From Acaricomes phytoseiuli DSM 14247 (GTDB taxonomy: Bacteria; Actinomycetota; Actinomycetes; Actinomycetales; Micrococcaceae): 64,000 nt of DNA. The position numbers were made by a program, and so were the translations under genes. Every line of letters begins with the position of its first letter. Position 1 is the first letter of the stretch. Below are positions 8,415-17,275 of this stretch, piece by piece. The stretch covers positions 1 to 64,000 of the forward strand of contig NZ_AQXM01000062.1 of the NCBI RefSeq assembly GCF_000376245.1, given 5' to 3'. Under the pieces are notes generated by a model. It saw only the letters and a program-made list of their open reading frames with translations, was not told the origin of the DNA and ran no database searches.

Positions 8415-9275
8415 ATGGTCCGCATTGCTGCCCGTATCCGGCGGCCGTTAGTCATCATCGGCATACTCATCACACTCGGCTCGATCATCTGGGCTTATGC
8501 CGGCCCTGCCGTTTTCGGCAGTGGGAAGACGGGCCCCTGGGCTAGCCTGGTAGCTGCTGCATGCATCATCCTGGGCGTTGTGCTCACCATTCTCAGCCCG
8601 ATTCCGGATTAAGAACCCCTGCCCCTGGCTTCCCCGGTACGAGGAGATTGGACGGCGGTCAACTCACCGTCCTCGAAAGTTCCTAGCCACGGGACGCACG
8701 GCTACGGGCAGACTTTCGCAGTGGATCTGCTACTGGAATCAGACTCAGATGCGCTGAAGCCTGACGCCAAGAACACAGACGCCAAGAAGGCCGGCTCCGG
8801 CTTTCAGCCACCGTCAGACTTCCTCTCTTTCGGGCAACCACTGTATGCGCCGGCACCGGCAATCGTCGTCCGGGTCTACGACCGGGCCAGGGATCATCGC
8901 AGCCGGACCTCCACCTGGGCGCTCGCCTATTTCTACCTGGAATCAGTGGTCCGGGATTTTCTCGGTGCGAACCGGATAGTGGGTAATCACGTGGTGCTCC
9001 GCCTGGAAGACGGCACACATTTCGTCTTCGCGCACCTGCGCCGCGGGAGCGTCCGGGTCTCCCCGGGGCAAACGATTGCGCTGGGCGAGGTCATCGCCGA
9101 ATGCGGGAACTCCGGGAATTCCACGCAACCCCATCTGCACTGCCAGCGGCAAGACATCGCCTCGATCTCACGCGCGGCAGGGCTGCCCTGGACGATTCAC
9201 CCCGGCGGCATTCCGGAGAATCTAGAAAGCCTGTCTACGGCTGAGGAGCCGGGTCAAGCATCCTCCGGCGCATAA
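8415..9275 (+). pseudogene. membrane-anchored M23 metallopeptidase split by an in-frame stop codon
   Basis: The frame from the ATG at 8415 encodes 65 residues with two membrane helices, ending SPIPD-TAA at 8610-8612. The same frame then continues without a break as EPLPLASPVRGDWTAVNSPS, SHGTHGYGQTFAVD, FAHLRRGSVRVSPGQ and HLHCQ, which is an M23/LytM zinc peptidase domain. No ATG, GTG or TTG occurs in frame before the GTG at 8721, and starting there would delete the first zinc-ligand region HGTHGYG. The simplest reading is one ancestral gene, helices plus peptidase, cut by a single nonsense codon. Alternatives are stop readthrough or a sequence error. It overlaps the end of the convergent ramB gene by 22 nt. 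Confidence 0.75.
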
Positions 9276-10759
9276 CTCGACAGGAACCGGTAGACCTCGG
9301 TTTCGTCAACGCCCGGGAAGACCCCCGGGGGCATAGCCGCCAGCAGGTGCGAATGCGCCCGGGCGCTGGGCCAGGCGTTACCGGCCCACTGCGCGGAGAG
9401 TTCCCGGGGCGGGCGCTTGCAGCATGATTCGTCCGGGCAGCGGGAGACCGATCGCTCCGTGGTCTCCCGGCCCCGGAACCACTTCACATGGGCATAGGGA
9501 ACCCCGATGCTCAGCGAGAACTGCCCTCCGCCGGAGCGCTCAGTCCGGGCAGTGCACCAGTACGTTCCCGCGGGGGTGTCAGTGTACTGGTTGTACGCAC
9601 TGAACTTATCGCTGACACTGAAGACTTCCCGCGAGGTCCAGTACTTGCAGATCGGCTGCCCCTCGATGGCCCCGGTGTGATCCGTGGGGAAGGTGACTCC
9701 ATCATTCTCATAAGCCTTGTAGGCGATGCCGGATTCGTGCACCTTCTGGAAGTGGGTCAGAATGCCCAAGTGCTCCGTTGCCAGGTTCGTGAAGCGGTGC
9801 GCTGCGGTCTCATAAGACACCGCGAAGGCATCCCGAAGATCCTCGACCGCGATGCTCTTATTCGCCTTCGCGCGCTGCAGGAAGTCGACGGTCTGCCGCT
9901 GCGGCAGCAGCAGGGCCGCGGCGAAGTAGTTCGTCGCCACTCGCTGCTCCAGGAATTCGCCGTAGCTCTTCGGGGTCTGATGGCCCAGCACGAAGTGCCC
10001 CAGAGCCTGCAGCAGCACCGAACGCGGGTCGTGCTCGCTGCGGTTGGACTGGGTGAGGTAAATGCGGTGGTTCTTCAGGTCCATCACGCTGCGGGTGGAA
10101 TGCGGCAGATCGCTCACATGATGCAGGGTGAAGCCGAGATGCTGGGCGATATCGGCGATGACGTGCTGGGAAAGCGGGCCGCCGGAATAACCGACGGCGG
10201 CCAGCACCGCCTCGGCCTCTGCTTCGTACTCCCCGAAGTAGTTGTTCCGCTCGCGCATCTGATGCCGCAGTGCGGTGTTGGCGCGCCGGGCTTCTTCCGG
10301 AGTGGCGATCTGCTCTTCGAGCTTTCGCTCCAGCTCTTGCTGCAGCCCCACGAGAGCTTCCAGGGCATCGAGCGGAAGCCGGGATGAGATCCGGACCGTC
10401 GGCAGCCCCAGCGTCGCGTAGAGCGAGCTGCGCTGGGCCCGTTCAAGTTCGATCTCCAGCGCTGCCCGGCGGCTCGGCGGCTCCTGGCCCAGCAGTTCGT
10501 CGATGCCGACGCCCAGCTCCTGTGCTAGGGACTGGAGCATGCCGAGCTTGGGTTCCCGTTTGCCATTCTCGATCAGGCTGAGCTGACTCGGCGCCGCGCC
10601 CACCTTAGCCCCCAGATCATCGAGCGTGAGCTTCGCGGCTTTGCGCAGATGACGGATGCGGCGGTCGAGGCTGATGACGTCGAGTTCAGCGGGATTTTTG
10701 CGGTCCGCAGCAGGGGCTGGGCGCTGCCAGCTGCTCAGAGCGCTCTCATCAAGCGCCAT
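9254..10759 (-). CDS. ramB: RamB/ScfR-type regulator of acetate and glyoxylate metabolism
   Basis: 501 residues. An XRE helix-turn-helix (about 29-88, with IRHLRKAAKLTLDDLGAKVG and LSLIENGKREPKL) is followed by a helical linker, an ImmA/IrrE-type domain (ALGHFVLGH, the zinc motif of true IrrE peptidases degenerate here) and a Cys-rich C-terminal part with CPDESCCKRP. This is the layout of RamB of Corynebacterium and the short-chain fatty acyl regulators, which control isocitrate lyase and malate synthase genes. It is divergent from aceA with a 148-nt gap, so control of aceA and of itself is expected. The symbol rests on architecture and context. Confidence 0.85.
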   Translation of the reverse strand: MALDESALSSWQRPAPAADRKNPAELDVISLDRRIRHLRKAAKLTLDDLGAKVGAAPSQLSLIENGKREPKLGMLQSLAQELGVGIDELLGQEPPSRRAALEIELERAQRSSLYATLGLPTVRISSRLPLDALEALVGLQQELERKLEEQIATPEEARRANTALRHQMRERNNYFGEYEAEAEAVLAAVGYSGGPLSQHVIADIAQHLGFTLHHVSDLPHSTRSVMDLKNHRIYLTQSNRSEHDPRSVLLQALGHFVLGHQTPKSYGEFLEQRVATNYFAAALLLPQRQTVDFLQRAKANKSIAVEDLRDAFAVSYETAAHRFTNLATEHLGILTHFQKVHESGIAYKAYENDGVTFPTDHTGAIEGQPICKYWTSREVFSVSDKFSAYNQYTDTPAGTYWCTARTERSGGGQFSLSIGVPYAHVKWFRGRETTERSVSRCPDESCCKRPPRELSAQWAGNAWPSARAHSHLLAAMPPGVFPGVDETEVYRFLSSYAPEDA

Positions 10760-10907
10760 TTCTTAAGAATATGAGAAGAAATGCAAATATTTCCAGAGTT
10801 TTCCTCTAGAAACCTCTCTGAAACCAGAGAAAAGTATGTTTTATCAAGAATTTCCGCCGAGGTTCTTCCCCGGCCCAGTGAAAGCAACACGCTGAAGGAG
10901 CAAGGAC
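10760..10907. promoter_or_regulatory. ramB-aceA divergent control region
   Basis: This AT-rich stretch in a GC-rich window separates the two divergent starts. It holds ATTTCTT..AGAAGAAAT and an AATATTTGCATTT-like element on the minus strand (10782-10795), which recalls the TTTGCA core of RamB sites in Corynebacterium. The match is by eye only. aceA has a GGAG ribosome site about 8 bases before its ATG. Confidence 0.4.
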
Positions 10908-12239
10908 ATGTCGGAGCACACCACCCCGGGTCACCACGAGGGCACTCAGCAGGAACAGGCCGTGCAGAACCTGGAACTGGACTGGGCTGCGAATCCGCGC
11001 TGGGAAGGAATCCAGCGCGACTATACCGCCGCTGATGTGGTCAAGCTCCGCGGCCGGGTTCAGGAAGAACACACCCTGGCCCGGCGGGGCGCAGAGAAGC
11101 TCTGGGATCAGATCCGCAATGCCGGAACCGGCAGCAACCCGGATTACACCAACGCCCTCGGAGCCCTGACCGGCAACCAGGCGGTGCAGCAGGTCAAGGC
11201 CGGGCTACGGGCGATCTACCTCTCTGGCTGGCAGGTCGCCGCGGATGCTAACCTCTCCGGGCAGACTTACCCGGATCAGTCGCTCTACCCGGCCAACTCG
11301 GTGCCCGCGGTGGTCCGCCGCATCAACAACGCGCTGCTGCGCGCCGATCAGAGCGAATTCTCCGAAGGCAAGCAATCCGTTGAGGACTGGCTGGTGCCAA
11401 TCGTCGCCGATGCCGAGGCAGGCTTCGGCGGGCCGCTCAACGCTTACGAGCTGATGAAGTCCATGATCGCCGCCGGGGCCTCCGGTGTGCACTGGGAGGA
11501 TCAGTTGGCCAGCGAGAAGAAGTGCGGCCACCTGGGCGGCAAGGTGCTCATCCCCAGCCAGCAGCATGTGCGCACGCTCAATGCGGCCCGGCTCGCAGCG
11601 GATGTCTCCGACACGCCGTCGGTGATCATCGCCCGTACCGACGCCGAGGCAGCGACCCTGCTGACCTCCGATGTCGACGAGCGGGATCAGCCCTTCCTCA
11701 CCGGTGGCCGTACCGCCGAGGGCTTCTACGAAGTGCGCAACGGCCTGGAGCCCAGCATCGCCCGGGCCAAGGCCTATGCACCCTATGCGGATCTCATCTG
11801 GATGGAGACCGGCACCCCGGATCTCGAACTCGCCAAGAAATTCGCCGAAGCCGTCAAGGTCGAGTTCCCGGATCAGATGCTCGCGTACAACTGCTCACCT
11901 TCGTTCAACTGGAAGAAGCACCTGGACGATGGCACGATCGCCAAGTTCCAGCGGGAACTCGGTGCCATGGGCTACAAGTTCCAGTTCATCACCCTGGCCG
12001 GCTTCCACGCCCTGAACTACTCGATGTTCGACCTCGCCCACGGCTACGCCAGGGAGGGCATGAGCGCTTATGTCGAGCTGCAGGAGCGCGAATTCGGATC
12101 CGAAGAACGCGGCTACACCGCGACCAAACACCAGCGCGAAGTGGGCACCGGCTACTTCGACCTCGTCGCCACCGCGCTGAACCCGACGAGCGGCACCCTG
12201 GCTCTGGCGGGCTCCACCGAGGCTCAACAATTCCACTGA
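10908..12239 (+). CDS. aceA: isocitrate lyase
   Basis: 443 residues, the usual length of the actinobacterial short form. It cleaves isocitrate to glyoxylate and succinate in the glyoxylate shunt, allowing growth on acetate, fatty acids or ethanol. The catalytic signature KKCGHLGGK is present near residue 203, preceded by [10 protein letters not shown] and the metal-binding [10 protein letters not shown]. The C-terminus ends normally. It is divergent from ramB, and malate synthase follows 74 nt downstream on the same strand. The partner enzyme gene aceB is frameshifted here, so the shunt may be blocked at the second step unless another malate synthase exists. Confidence 0.96.
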   Translation: MSEHTTPGHHEGTQQEQAVQNLELDWAANPRWEGIQRDYTAADVVKLRGRVQEEHTLARRGAEKLWDQIRNAGTGSNPDYTNALGALTGNQAVQQVKAGLRAIYLSGWQVAADANLSGQTYPDQSLYPANSVPAVVRRINNALLRADQSEFSEGKQSVEDWLVPIVADAEAGFGGPLNAYELMKSMIAAGASGVHWEDQLASEKKCGHLGGKVLIPSQQHVRTLNAARLAADVSDTPSVIIARTDAEAATLLTSDVDERDQPFLTGGRTAEGFYEVRNGLEPSIARAKAYAPYADLIWMETGTPDLELAKKFAEAVKVEFPDQMLAYNCSPSFNWKKHLDDGTIAKFQRELGAMGYKFQFITLAGFHALNYSMFDLAHGYAREGMSAYVELQEREFGSEERGYTATKHQREVGTGYFDLVATALNPTSGTLALAGSTEAQQFH

Positions 12240-12313
12240 GTTCAACACTCTGAGCCCCACCCCACTGGGCCTTCACCCCGAACGCACGCATTCCTCCGAA
12301 GGAGAGAAGCACC

Positions 12314-13956
12314 ATGAATTCCACGAACAGCCTGAACGGGATCACCGTCAACGGGATCACCCTGACTTCGCCGCCCATTCCTCGCCAGGATGAAATCCTC
12401 ACCCCGGAGGCGCTCGACTTCATCGCGGCTCTGCACCGGGCCAGTTCCGGGCAGCGGCAAGAACTCCTGCAAGCCCGGCAACTGCGCCGCCAGCAGATCG
12501 GCAATGGCGTGGACCCCCGATTCCTCCGAGAGACTTCCGCCATCCGCGAGGATCCCACTGGCGAGTAGCGCCCCCGGCACCGGGCCTGCAGGACCGCCGC
12601 GTCGAGATCACCGGCCCGGTGGACCGGAAGATGACCATTAACGCACTCAACTCGGGGGCGAAAGTCTGGCTGGCTGATATGGAGGACTCCTCCACACCCA
12701 GCTGGCAGAACGTCATCAACGGCCAGCTCAACCTGATCGACGCCCTCGAGCGGAGGATCGACTTCACCTCCCCCGAGGGCAAAGAGTACAAGTTGGACGC
12801 AGAGAACCCGACCATCGTGGTCCGGCCGCGCGGCTGGCATCTGCCGGAGAAGCACCTGCTGATCGACGATAAGCCGGTGGCCGGCGGTCTAGTCGATTTC
12901 GGTCTCTACTTCTTCCACAACGCCCAGCGGCTGATCTCACAGAGCAAAGGCCCGTACTTCTACCTGCCGAAGATCGAGAATCATCTGGAAGCCCGGCTCT
13001 GGAACGATATCTTCGTACTCGCTCAAGACCTGCTGGGCATCCCACAGGGCACGATCCGGGCGACCGTACTGATCGAGACCATCACCGCGGCTTTCGAGAT
13101 GGAGGAGATCCTGTACGAACTGCGGGATCACGCCTCCGGGCTGAACGCCGGGCGCTGGGACTACCTGTTCTCGGTGATCAAGAACTTCCGCACCCGGGGC
13201 CCGCGGTTCGTGCTGCCGGATCGCAATGAAATCACGATGACGGCACCGTTCATGCGGGCGTACACGGAGCAGCTGGTCCGCGCCTGCCACCGGCGCGGCG
13301 CTATGGCCATTGGGGGCATGGCGGCGTTTATCCCCAACCGGCGGGATCCGGAAGCCAACGAAACCGCCTTGCAGAAAGTCCGCGCGGATAAGACCCGGGA
13401 GGCCGACGACGGCTTCGACGGCTCCTGGGTAGCGCACCCGGATCTGGTTCCGGTGGCGATGGAAGTCTTCGATGCGGTACTGGGCGATCAGCCGAATCAG
13501 ATCCACAAGCAGCGCGAGGACGTCACCCCGGACGACAAAGCCCTGCTGAGCATCGCGGAGACGGAAGGGGCGATCACCGAGACCGGCGTGCGGATGAATA
13601 TCGAGGTGGGCATCCGCTATATCGAATCCTGGCTGCGCGGTAATGGTGCGGCTGCGATCCACAACCTCATGGAGGATGCCGCCACCGCGGAGATCTCGCG
13701 TTCGCAGATCTGGCAGTGGATCTACTCCGAGGCCATCACCGATGAGGGCGAAGTCATCACCGAAGACTGGGTCCGGGAGCTGACCGAAGAGGAGTTCGGC
13801 AAAATGGAGCGATTCGAGGGAGATCGCTTCGATGAAGCGCGGGAGATCTTCGAGGAAGTCTCCCTCGGCGAGACCTTCCCGACCTTCCTCACGGTACCCG
13901 CCTACGCCCGGTACCTGTGCGGTTCACCGGAACGGGAGCTCGCCGCCGCGGTGTGA
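12314..13956 (+). pseudogene. aceB: malate synthase A with a one-base frameshift
   Basis: Malate synthase joins glyoxylate and acetyl-CoA. The first 80 or so codons from the ATG at 12314 (SD GGAGAG) match the family N-terminus up to [12 protein letters not shown] and then run into TAG at 12566. The rest of the enzyme, from WRVAP through [29 protein letters not shown] and on to the C-terminus at 13956, is open one frame back. A missing base near 12557-12558, in what should be DPSW, restores a single enzyme of about 547 residues. Everything else looks intact, so the lesion is either recent or a sequencing error. An internal restart at the ATG at 12628 would give a protein lacking the first third of the N-terminal domain. 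Confidence 0.85.
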
Positions 13957-13998
13957 GGCCGATACCGATAAGATTCCTCTGAAATCAAGGGGACAGAC

Positions 13999-14044
13999 AG
14001 ACGCAGGGTGCTGACAGGAACTCCCCGATCAGCACCCTGCGTCT
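13999..14044 (+). terminator. intrinsic terminator after aceB
   Basis: A perfect 16-bp stem, AGACGCAGGGTGCTGA paired with its reverse complement at 14029-14044, is followed by TGTCTTGAT. It lies 43 nt after the aceB stop. Confidence 0.8.
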
Positions 14045-14098
14045 TGTCTTGATGCTTCCGGTAGTTTGTCGAGAAAGACGCTGGCCATACCGTGATAG

Positions 14099-14446
14099 GA
14101 GCACTGGGAGCATCATTTCGATCAGGTCACTATCGAGGGCCCCGAGCAGGTGGTCACGGTGGCGGACGCCCCGCATCGGCTCGGCTACACCTGGCACACG
14201 ATGACCGATGAGTTCCGCGGCATGCTGGGGCTCACGGAAGAAGAATTCGCCCCGCAAGTCGCAGAGCAGCGCTCCGCCGTAACCTTCGAACTGGAGCTCC
14301 CGGGTGATTGAGTGAAACTGACCGTCACCCATGACGGATTCGAGGTCGGTAGCGCGATCCGGGAAGGCGTCTGCGGCGGCTGGCCCTCGGTGATTTCGAG
14401 CCTCAAGAGTCTCTTGGAGACGGGCGCTGCCCTCCCGATGGGCTGA
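14099..14446 (+). pseudogene. SRPBCC/AHSA1-family protein, 5'-truncated and with an in-frame stop
   Basis: One frame reads HWEHHFDQVTIEG-like sequence, RLGYTWHTMTDEF, AVTFELELPGD, then TGA at 14309-14311, then VKLTVTHDGFEVGSAIREG, GGWPSVISSLKSLLETG and a final stop. The VTFEL..GD.VKLTVTHD..GS..GGWP..LSSLK.LLETG pattern is that of AHSA1-type SRPBCC (Bet v1-like) proteins, often partnered with ArsR regulators. The first 40 or so residues, with the family start, are absent: stop codons TGA and TAG precede position 14099 in the frame. It is dead by two lesions. It fills most of the gap between aceB and the TetR gene. Confidence 0.8.
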
Positions 14447-14529
14447 AGCTTCCACTGATTCGCTGAGCTGGGTCAGAAGCTACTCAGCCCATAAGAGCTT
14501 TTGCTGACGGAATCCGGTAAAATGTCCGC

Positions 14530-15207
14530 ATGCCCCGGATCATCGCCTCAAGTAACGCCGAGCAGCGCGAACTCACTCAGCGCAAAGTGCTCGACGCCTT
14601 CGGGGAACTGCTCTTCAGCCACGGCCTACCCGGCCTGACCATGACCGATGTCGCACGCCGCGCCGGCGTGGGGCGCACTGCAGTCTACAACTACTTCGCA
14701 GACCTGGAACAGCTTCTGGTCGCTTACGCCCTCGATGAGACGGGACGCTTTCTGGAAGGCCTCAAAAAGGAACTCGGCCGGCTGAACAATCCCGTGGATC
14801 AGCTGACCTGCTACGTCCGGGCGCAGATCGAAGACCTCTCCAAGCGCCACGTGCCGCCGGGGCCGACCATACGGTCCGTACTCTCCGCTGAGTCCTTCGC
14901 GAAACTATCGGGCCACGTAGGCGAATTGAGCGCGCTACTCCAAGACATCCTGGAACGCGCGATGGCCGAAGGCTACTTGCCGCAGACGGATGTGAACCAG
15001 CTGGCGCAATTGATCCACGGCTCGCTCACCGCGAATATCTCCCGCAGCCCTCAGAGCGAGGCGGTCCCCGAACTATCCGCCGAACAGCAGGAGCAGATCG
15101 AGGCGACCGTCCGCTTCATTCAGGCTGGAGCGGGAGCGCGCTTCGATGAATCGGGTAGGCCATTGTTCGTGCATGCAGCGGATGAGTCCATCGACGGTGC
15201 GGCTTAA
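14530..15207 (+). CDS. TetR-family transcriptional regulator
   Basis: 225 residues with a TetR helix-turn-helix at about 15-60: VLDAFGELLFSHGLPGLTMT, DVARRAGVGRTAVYNYFADL. The C-terminal ligand domain is not assignable. No clear ribosome site precedes the ATG, while TAAAAT ends six bases before it, so a short or leaderless transcript is possible. It stands alone: the neighbour upstream is a dead SRPBCC gene and a strong terminator follows. The target is unknown. Confidence 0.9.
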   Translation: MPRIIASSNAEQRELTQRKVLDAFGELLFSHGLPGLTMTDVARRAGVGRTAVYNYFADLEQLLVAYALDETGRFLEGLKKELGRLNNPVDQLTCYVRAQIEDLSKRHVPPGPTIRSVLSAESFAKLSGHVGELSALLQDILERAMAEGYLPQTDVNQLAQLIHGSLTANISRSPQSEAVPELSAEQQEQIEATVRFIQAGAGARFDESGRPLFVHAADESIDGAA

Positions 15208-15236
15208 TTTCCTGAACGCCTAAGTTGTAACGTTCC

Positions 15237-15282
15237 CGTTCCGGGGGTGGCGCTTCACACAACGAAGGCCACCCCCGGAACG
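15237..15282 (+). terminator. terminator hairpin after the TetR gene
   Basis: A perfect 15-bp stem, CGTTCCGGGGGTGGC at 15237-15251 with its complement at 15268-15282. It may serve both directions, since the next gene (15425-15727) ends toward it. The rest of 15208-15424 holds nothing I recognise and is AT-richer than its surroundings. Confidence 0.7.
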
Positions 15283-15424
15283 AGCGCATAATCTTTGGTG
15301 GGAATATGCGTGAACGGCGAATGCCGGCCAGAAGCCCCCCTCAATATCTGCTACTGATCGACATTCAGGTGTATCCGTAAGAAGCAGATCATGACGCAGT
15401 TTTTCTAAAAATATCCAAAAGATT

Positions 15425-15727
15425 TTAGCGCTCGTCGAGATTGAGCACTCGTGCGTGCAGCAGGGCTCGCTGGTGCAGTGCAGTGCGCACCGCTCGGTGC
15501 AGGCCGTCCTCCAGATACAACGAGCCTCGCCACTGCACCACATGCGGGAAGAGATCACCGAAGAATGTGGAGTCCTCGGCGAGTAGCGCCGCAAGGTCGA
15601 GCGTACTCTTCGTGGTGATCAGCTCATCCAGCCGAACCTGGCGTGGGGGAACAGCAGCCCAGTCCTTGGGGCTGCGCAGACCGTGCTCGGGATACGGCCG
15701 CTGGTCTCCTACTGATTTGAAGATCAC
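15425..15727 (-). CDS. conserved small actinobacterial protein with ParB-like block
   Basis: 100 residues. The central part, PPRQVRLDELITTKSTLDL, AEDSTFFGDLFPHVVQWRGS and YLEDGLHRAVRTAL, is highly conserved in short Arthrobacter-type proteins. I recognise it as a family but know no firm function. VRLDEL followed later by EDGLHRA resembles the ParB/Srx nuclease fold core, and some database names call the family a VapB-like antitoxin; no toxin gene is next to it. It is monocistronic and divergent from the unknown gene at 15830. Confidence 0.75.
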   Translation of the reverse strand: MIFKSVGDQRPYPEHGLRSPKDWAAVPPRQVRLDELITTKSTLDLAALLAEDSTFFGDLFPHVVQWRGSLYLEDGLHRAVRTALHQRALLHARVLNLDER

Positions 15728-15829
15728 ATCTACTAGCGTAGAGAACCTGGAGCTATAACGCAGATCGTGTCGTGCCGAAGCGGCATTTTGTGGCCGAATG
15801 GTTACTTAGCAGAAGCGAAGGAGAGCCCG

Positions 15830-17275
15830 ATGCGAACGCTTGACCGGATCTTGGAAAAGGATCTTGCCGGAGCCTCAGCACGGGAAAGCGCTGAGCTGAG
15901 GCTGAGTCATCTGGGGCTCAGCAATTACACGGTGTCTGATGTTTTCGCAGCCGTTTCCACTGCTCCGAGCCGAGCGGTTCGCAGCGGTCATATCGGTAAC
16001 TGGGAGACGATCTGGGCCGGCCAAGCCGGGCTACTCGATTACAACCGCTACATCTGCCGGGATCTTCGGCTCGGGACGCCGGTGGTTCACGCCCATACCT
16101 TCACGGAAACGCTCGCAATGGACGACGGTGACACCATCTATCTGCCAGCCGGCCAGGTGCATCAGAAGAGGTACCGCCGGTTGCCTGTTTTCATCAAACG
16201 CGGTCAGCGGTTCATCGAGACCAGCCCGGATGAAAGCATCTGCGCCGCATTCGCCTATGTGGAAACGGGAACCGGGATAGCCCCGCTCATTCAGTCCCGG
16301 GCCGAAGAGCTGGAAATGTTCGATGAAGCCACGACCATTCCCACGATCCTCTGCGACGACCCGGAGCTTCTGCACCGGGCGCTGACCGCTCTGGTCGATA
16401 AAGCGCTGAATTCCCCGGGCGAGCTCTCGTTGAAGCAAGTCTTCGGTTCGAGCGTGAGCTATCAGGGCAAACGCGGTGCCGCACCGGAGGTTATGGGCTC
16501 GGAGTTCATTGTCTCCGGCACCCGATACGGTTCAATCGGTGATCTGGTCGAGGCTACGATCTCCGGCTTGCGCTTCGGCGCGCTCGATCACCCAGAGACG
16601 CATTCCGTCCCGCACCCGGAAGATCACTATCTCCCTTTGCTCGGCGCTACCGCACTACTGTGCCTCTTCGCTTATATCGACTGCTTTCAGACGAAGAGCC
16701 CGATTCATACGCATTGGGGAGCGGTCAGCATGGCCGGGTGCCCGCCAATCTCCGGCGGGTACTTCAGCCGGCGGGCGAATCGCAGGACGCTGCGGCAGAT
16801 CAGCAATGCGCTGGCAGGACTTGAAGAAATTTCCGCCTCTCCCCACTTCACTCTGCTGCCCGCGCCGATCTTATCTCTTCTGCCGCCGGCCGAGTTCGAT
16901 GTCGATTGCGCCTTAGCGGACAGCTTGATGAATTCCGTCCGTGATAGCACAGGAGCCTCTGCACCTGACGCGCAGGTTGCAACAGAAGAGATCAGGAGCA
17001 TCGTCCAGAAGTGGCTCAATGAACACAGCGGAGATCTGGATCCGTATTATGTAGACCGATTCCGGATGACTCGGAGCGTATTCAGCGGAGCCGCTGACGG
17101 CCCTGTGGATGGCACCCCGCATAGTCCCGCCGCACTAGGATCACTGACCATGCGTCAGGCCAGTCTCCTGCTAGGCGTGCTCATGGAAGAGTCGAAAGGT
17201 CTCAGTGAGAGCCGGCCCCCGCGTCAGCGGCACGGATCAGCTCAGCACAGCGCTCCCCGATCATCATCGTGGTGA
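15830..17275 (+). CDS. large protein of unknown function
   Basis: 481 residues from the ATG at 15830, which has GAAGGAGAG at good spacing. I do not recognise the family. It has no signal peptide and no clear run of membrane helices. Visible islands include HIGNWETIWAGQAGLLDYNR, MDDGDTIYLPAGQVHQKRYR and THWGAVSMAGCPPISGGYFS. The last 25 or so residues (ESRPPRQRHGSAQHSAPRSS) are read through the 3' end of the convergent betA gene and look like non-native sequence, so the original stop may have been lost. Composition is a little less GC-rich than the bet genes. It could be an accessory or horizontally acquired gene. Confidence 0.6.
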   Translation: MRTLDRILEKDLAGASARESAELRLSHLGLSNYTVSDVFAAVSTAPSRAVRSGHIGNWETIWAGQAGLLDYNRYICRDLRLGTPVVHAHTFTETLAMDDGDTIYLPAGQVHQKRYRRLPVFIKRGQRFIETSPDESICAAFAYVETGTGIAPLIQSRAEELEMFDEATTIPTILCDDPELLHRALTALVDKALNSPGELSLKQVFGSSVSYQGKRGAAPEVMGSEFIVSGTRYGSIGDLVEATISGLRFGALDHPETHSVPHPEDHYLPLLGATALLCLFAYIDCFQTKSPIHTHWGAVSMAGCPPISGGYFSRRANRRTLRQISNALAGLEEISASPHFTLLPAPILSLLPPAEFDVDCALADSLMNSVRDSTGASAPDAQVATEEIRSIVQKWLNEHSGDLDPYYVDRFRMTRSVFSGAADGPVDGTPHSPAALGSLTMRQASLLLGVLMEESKGLSESRPPRQRHGSAQHSAPRSSSW

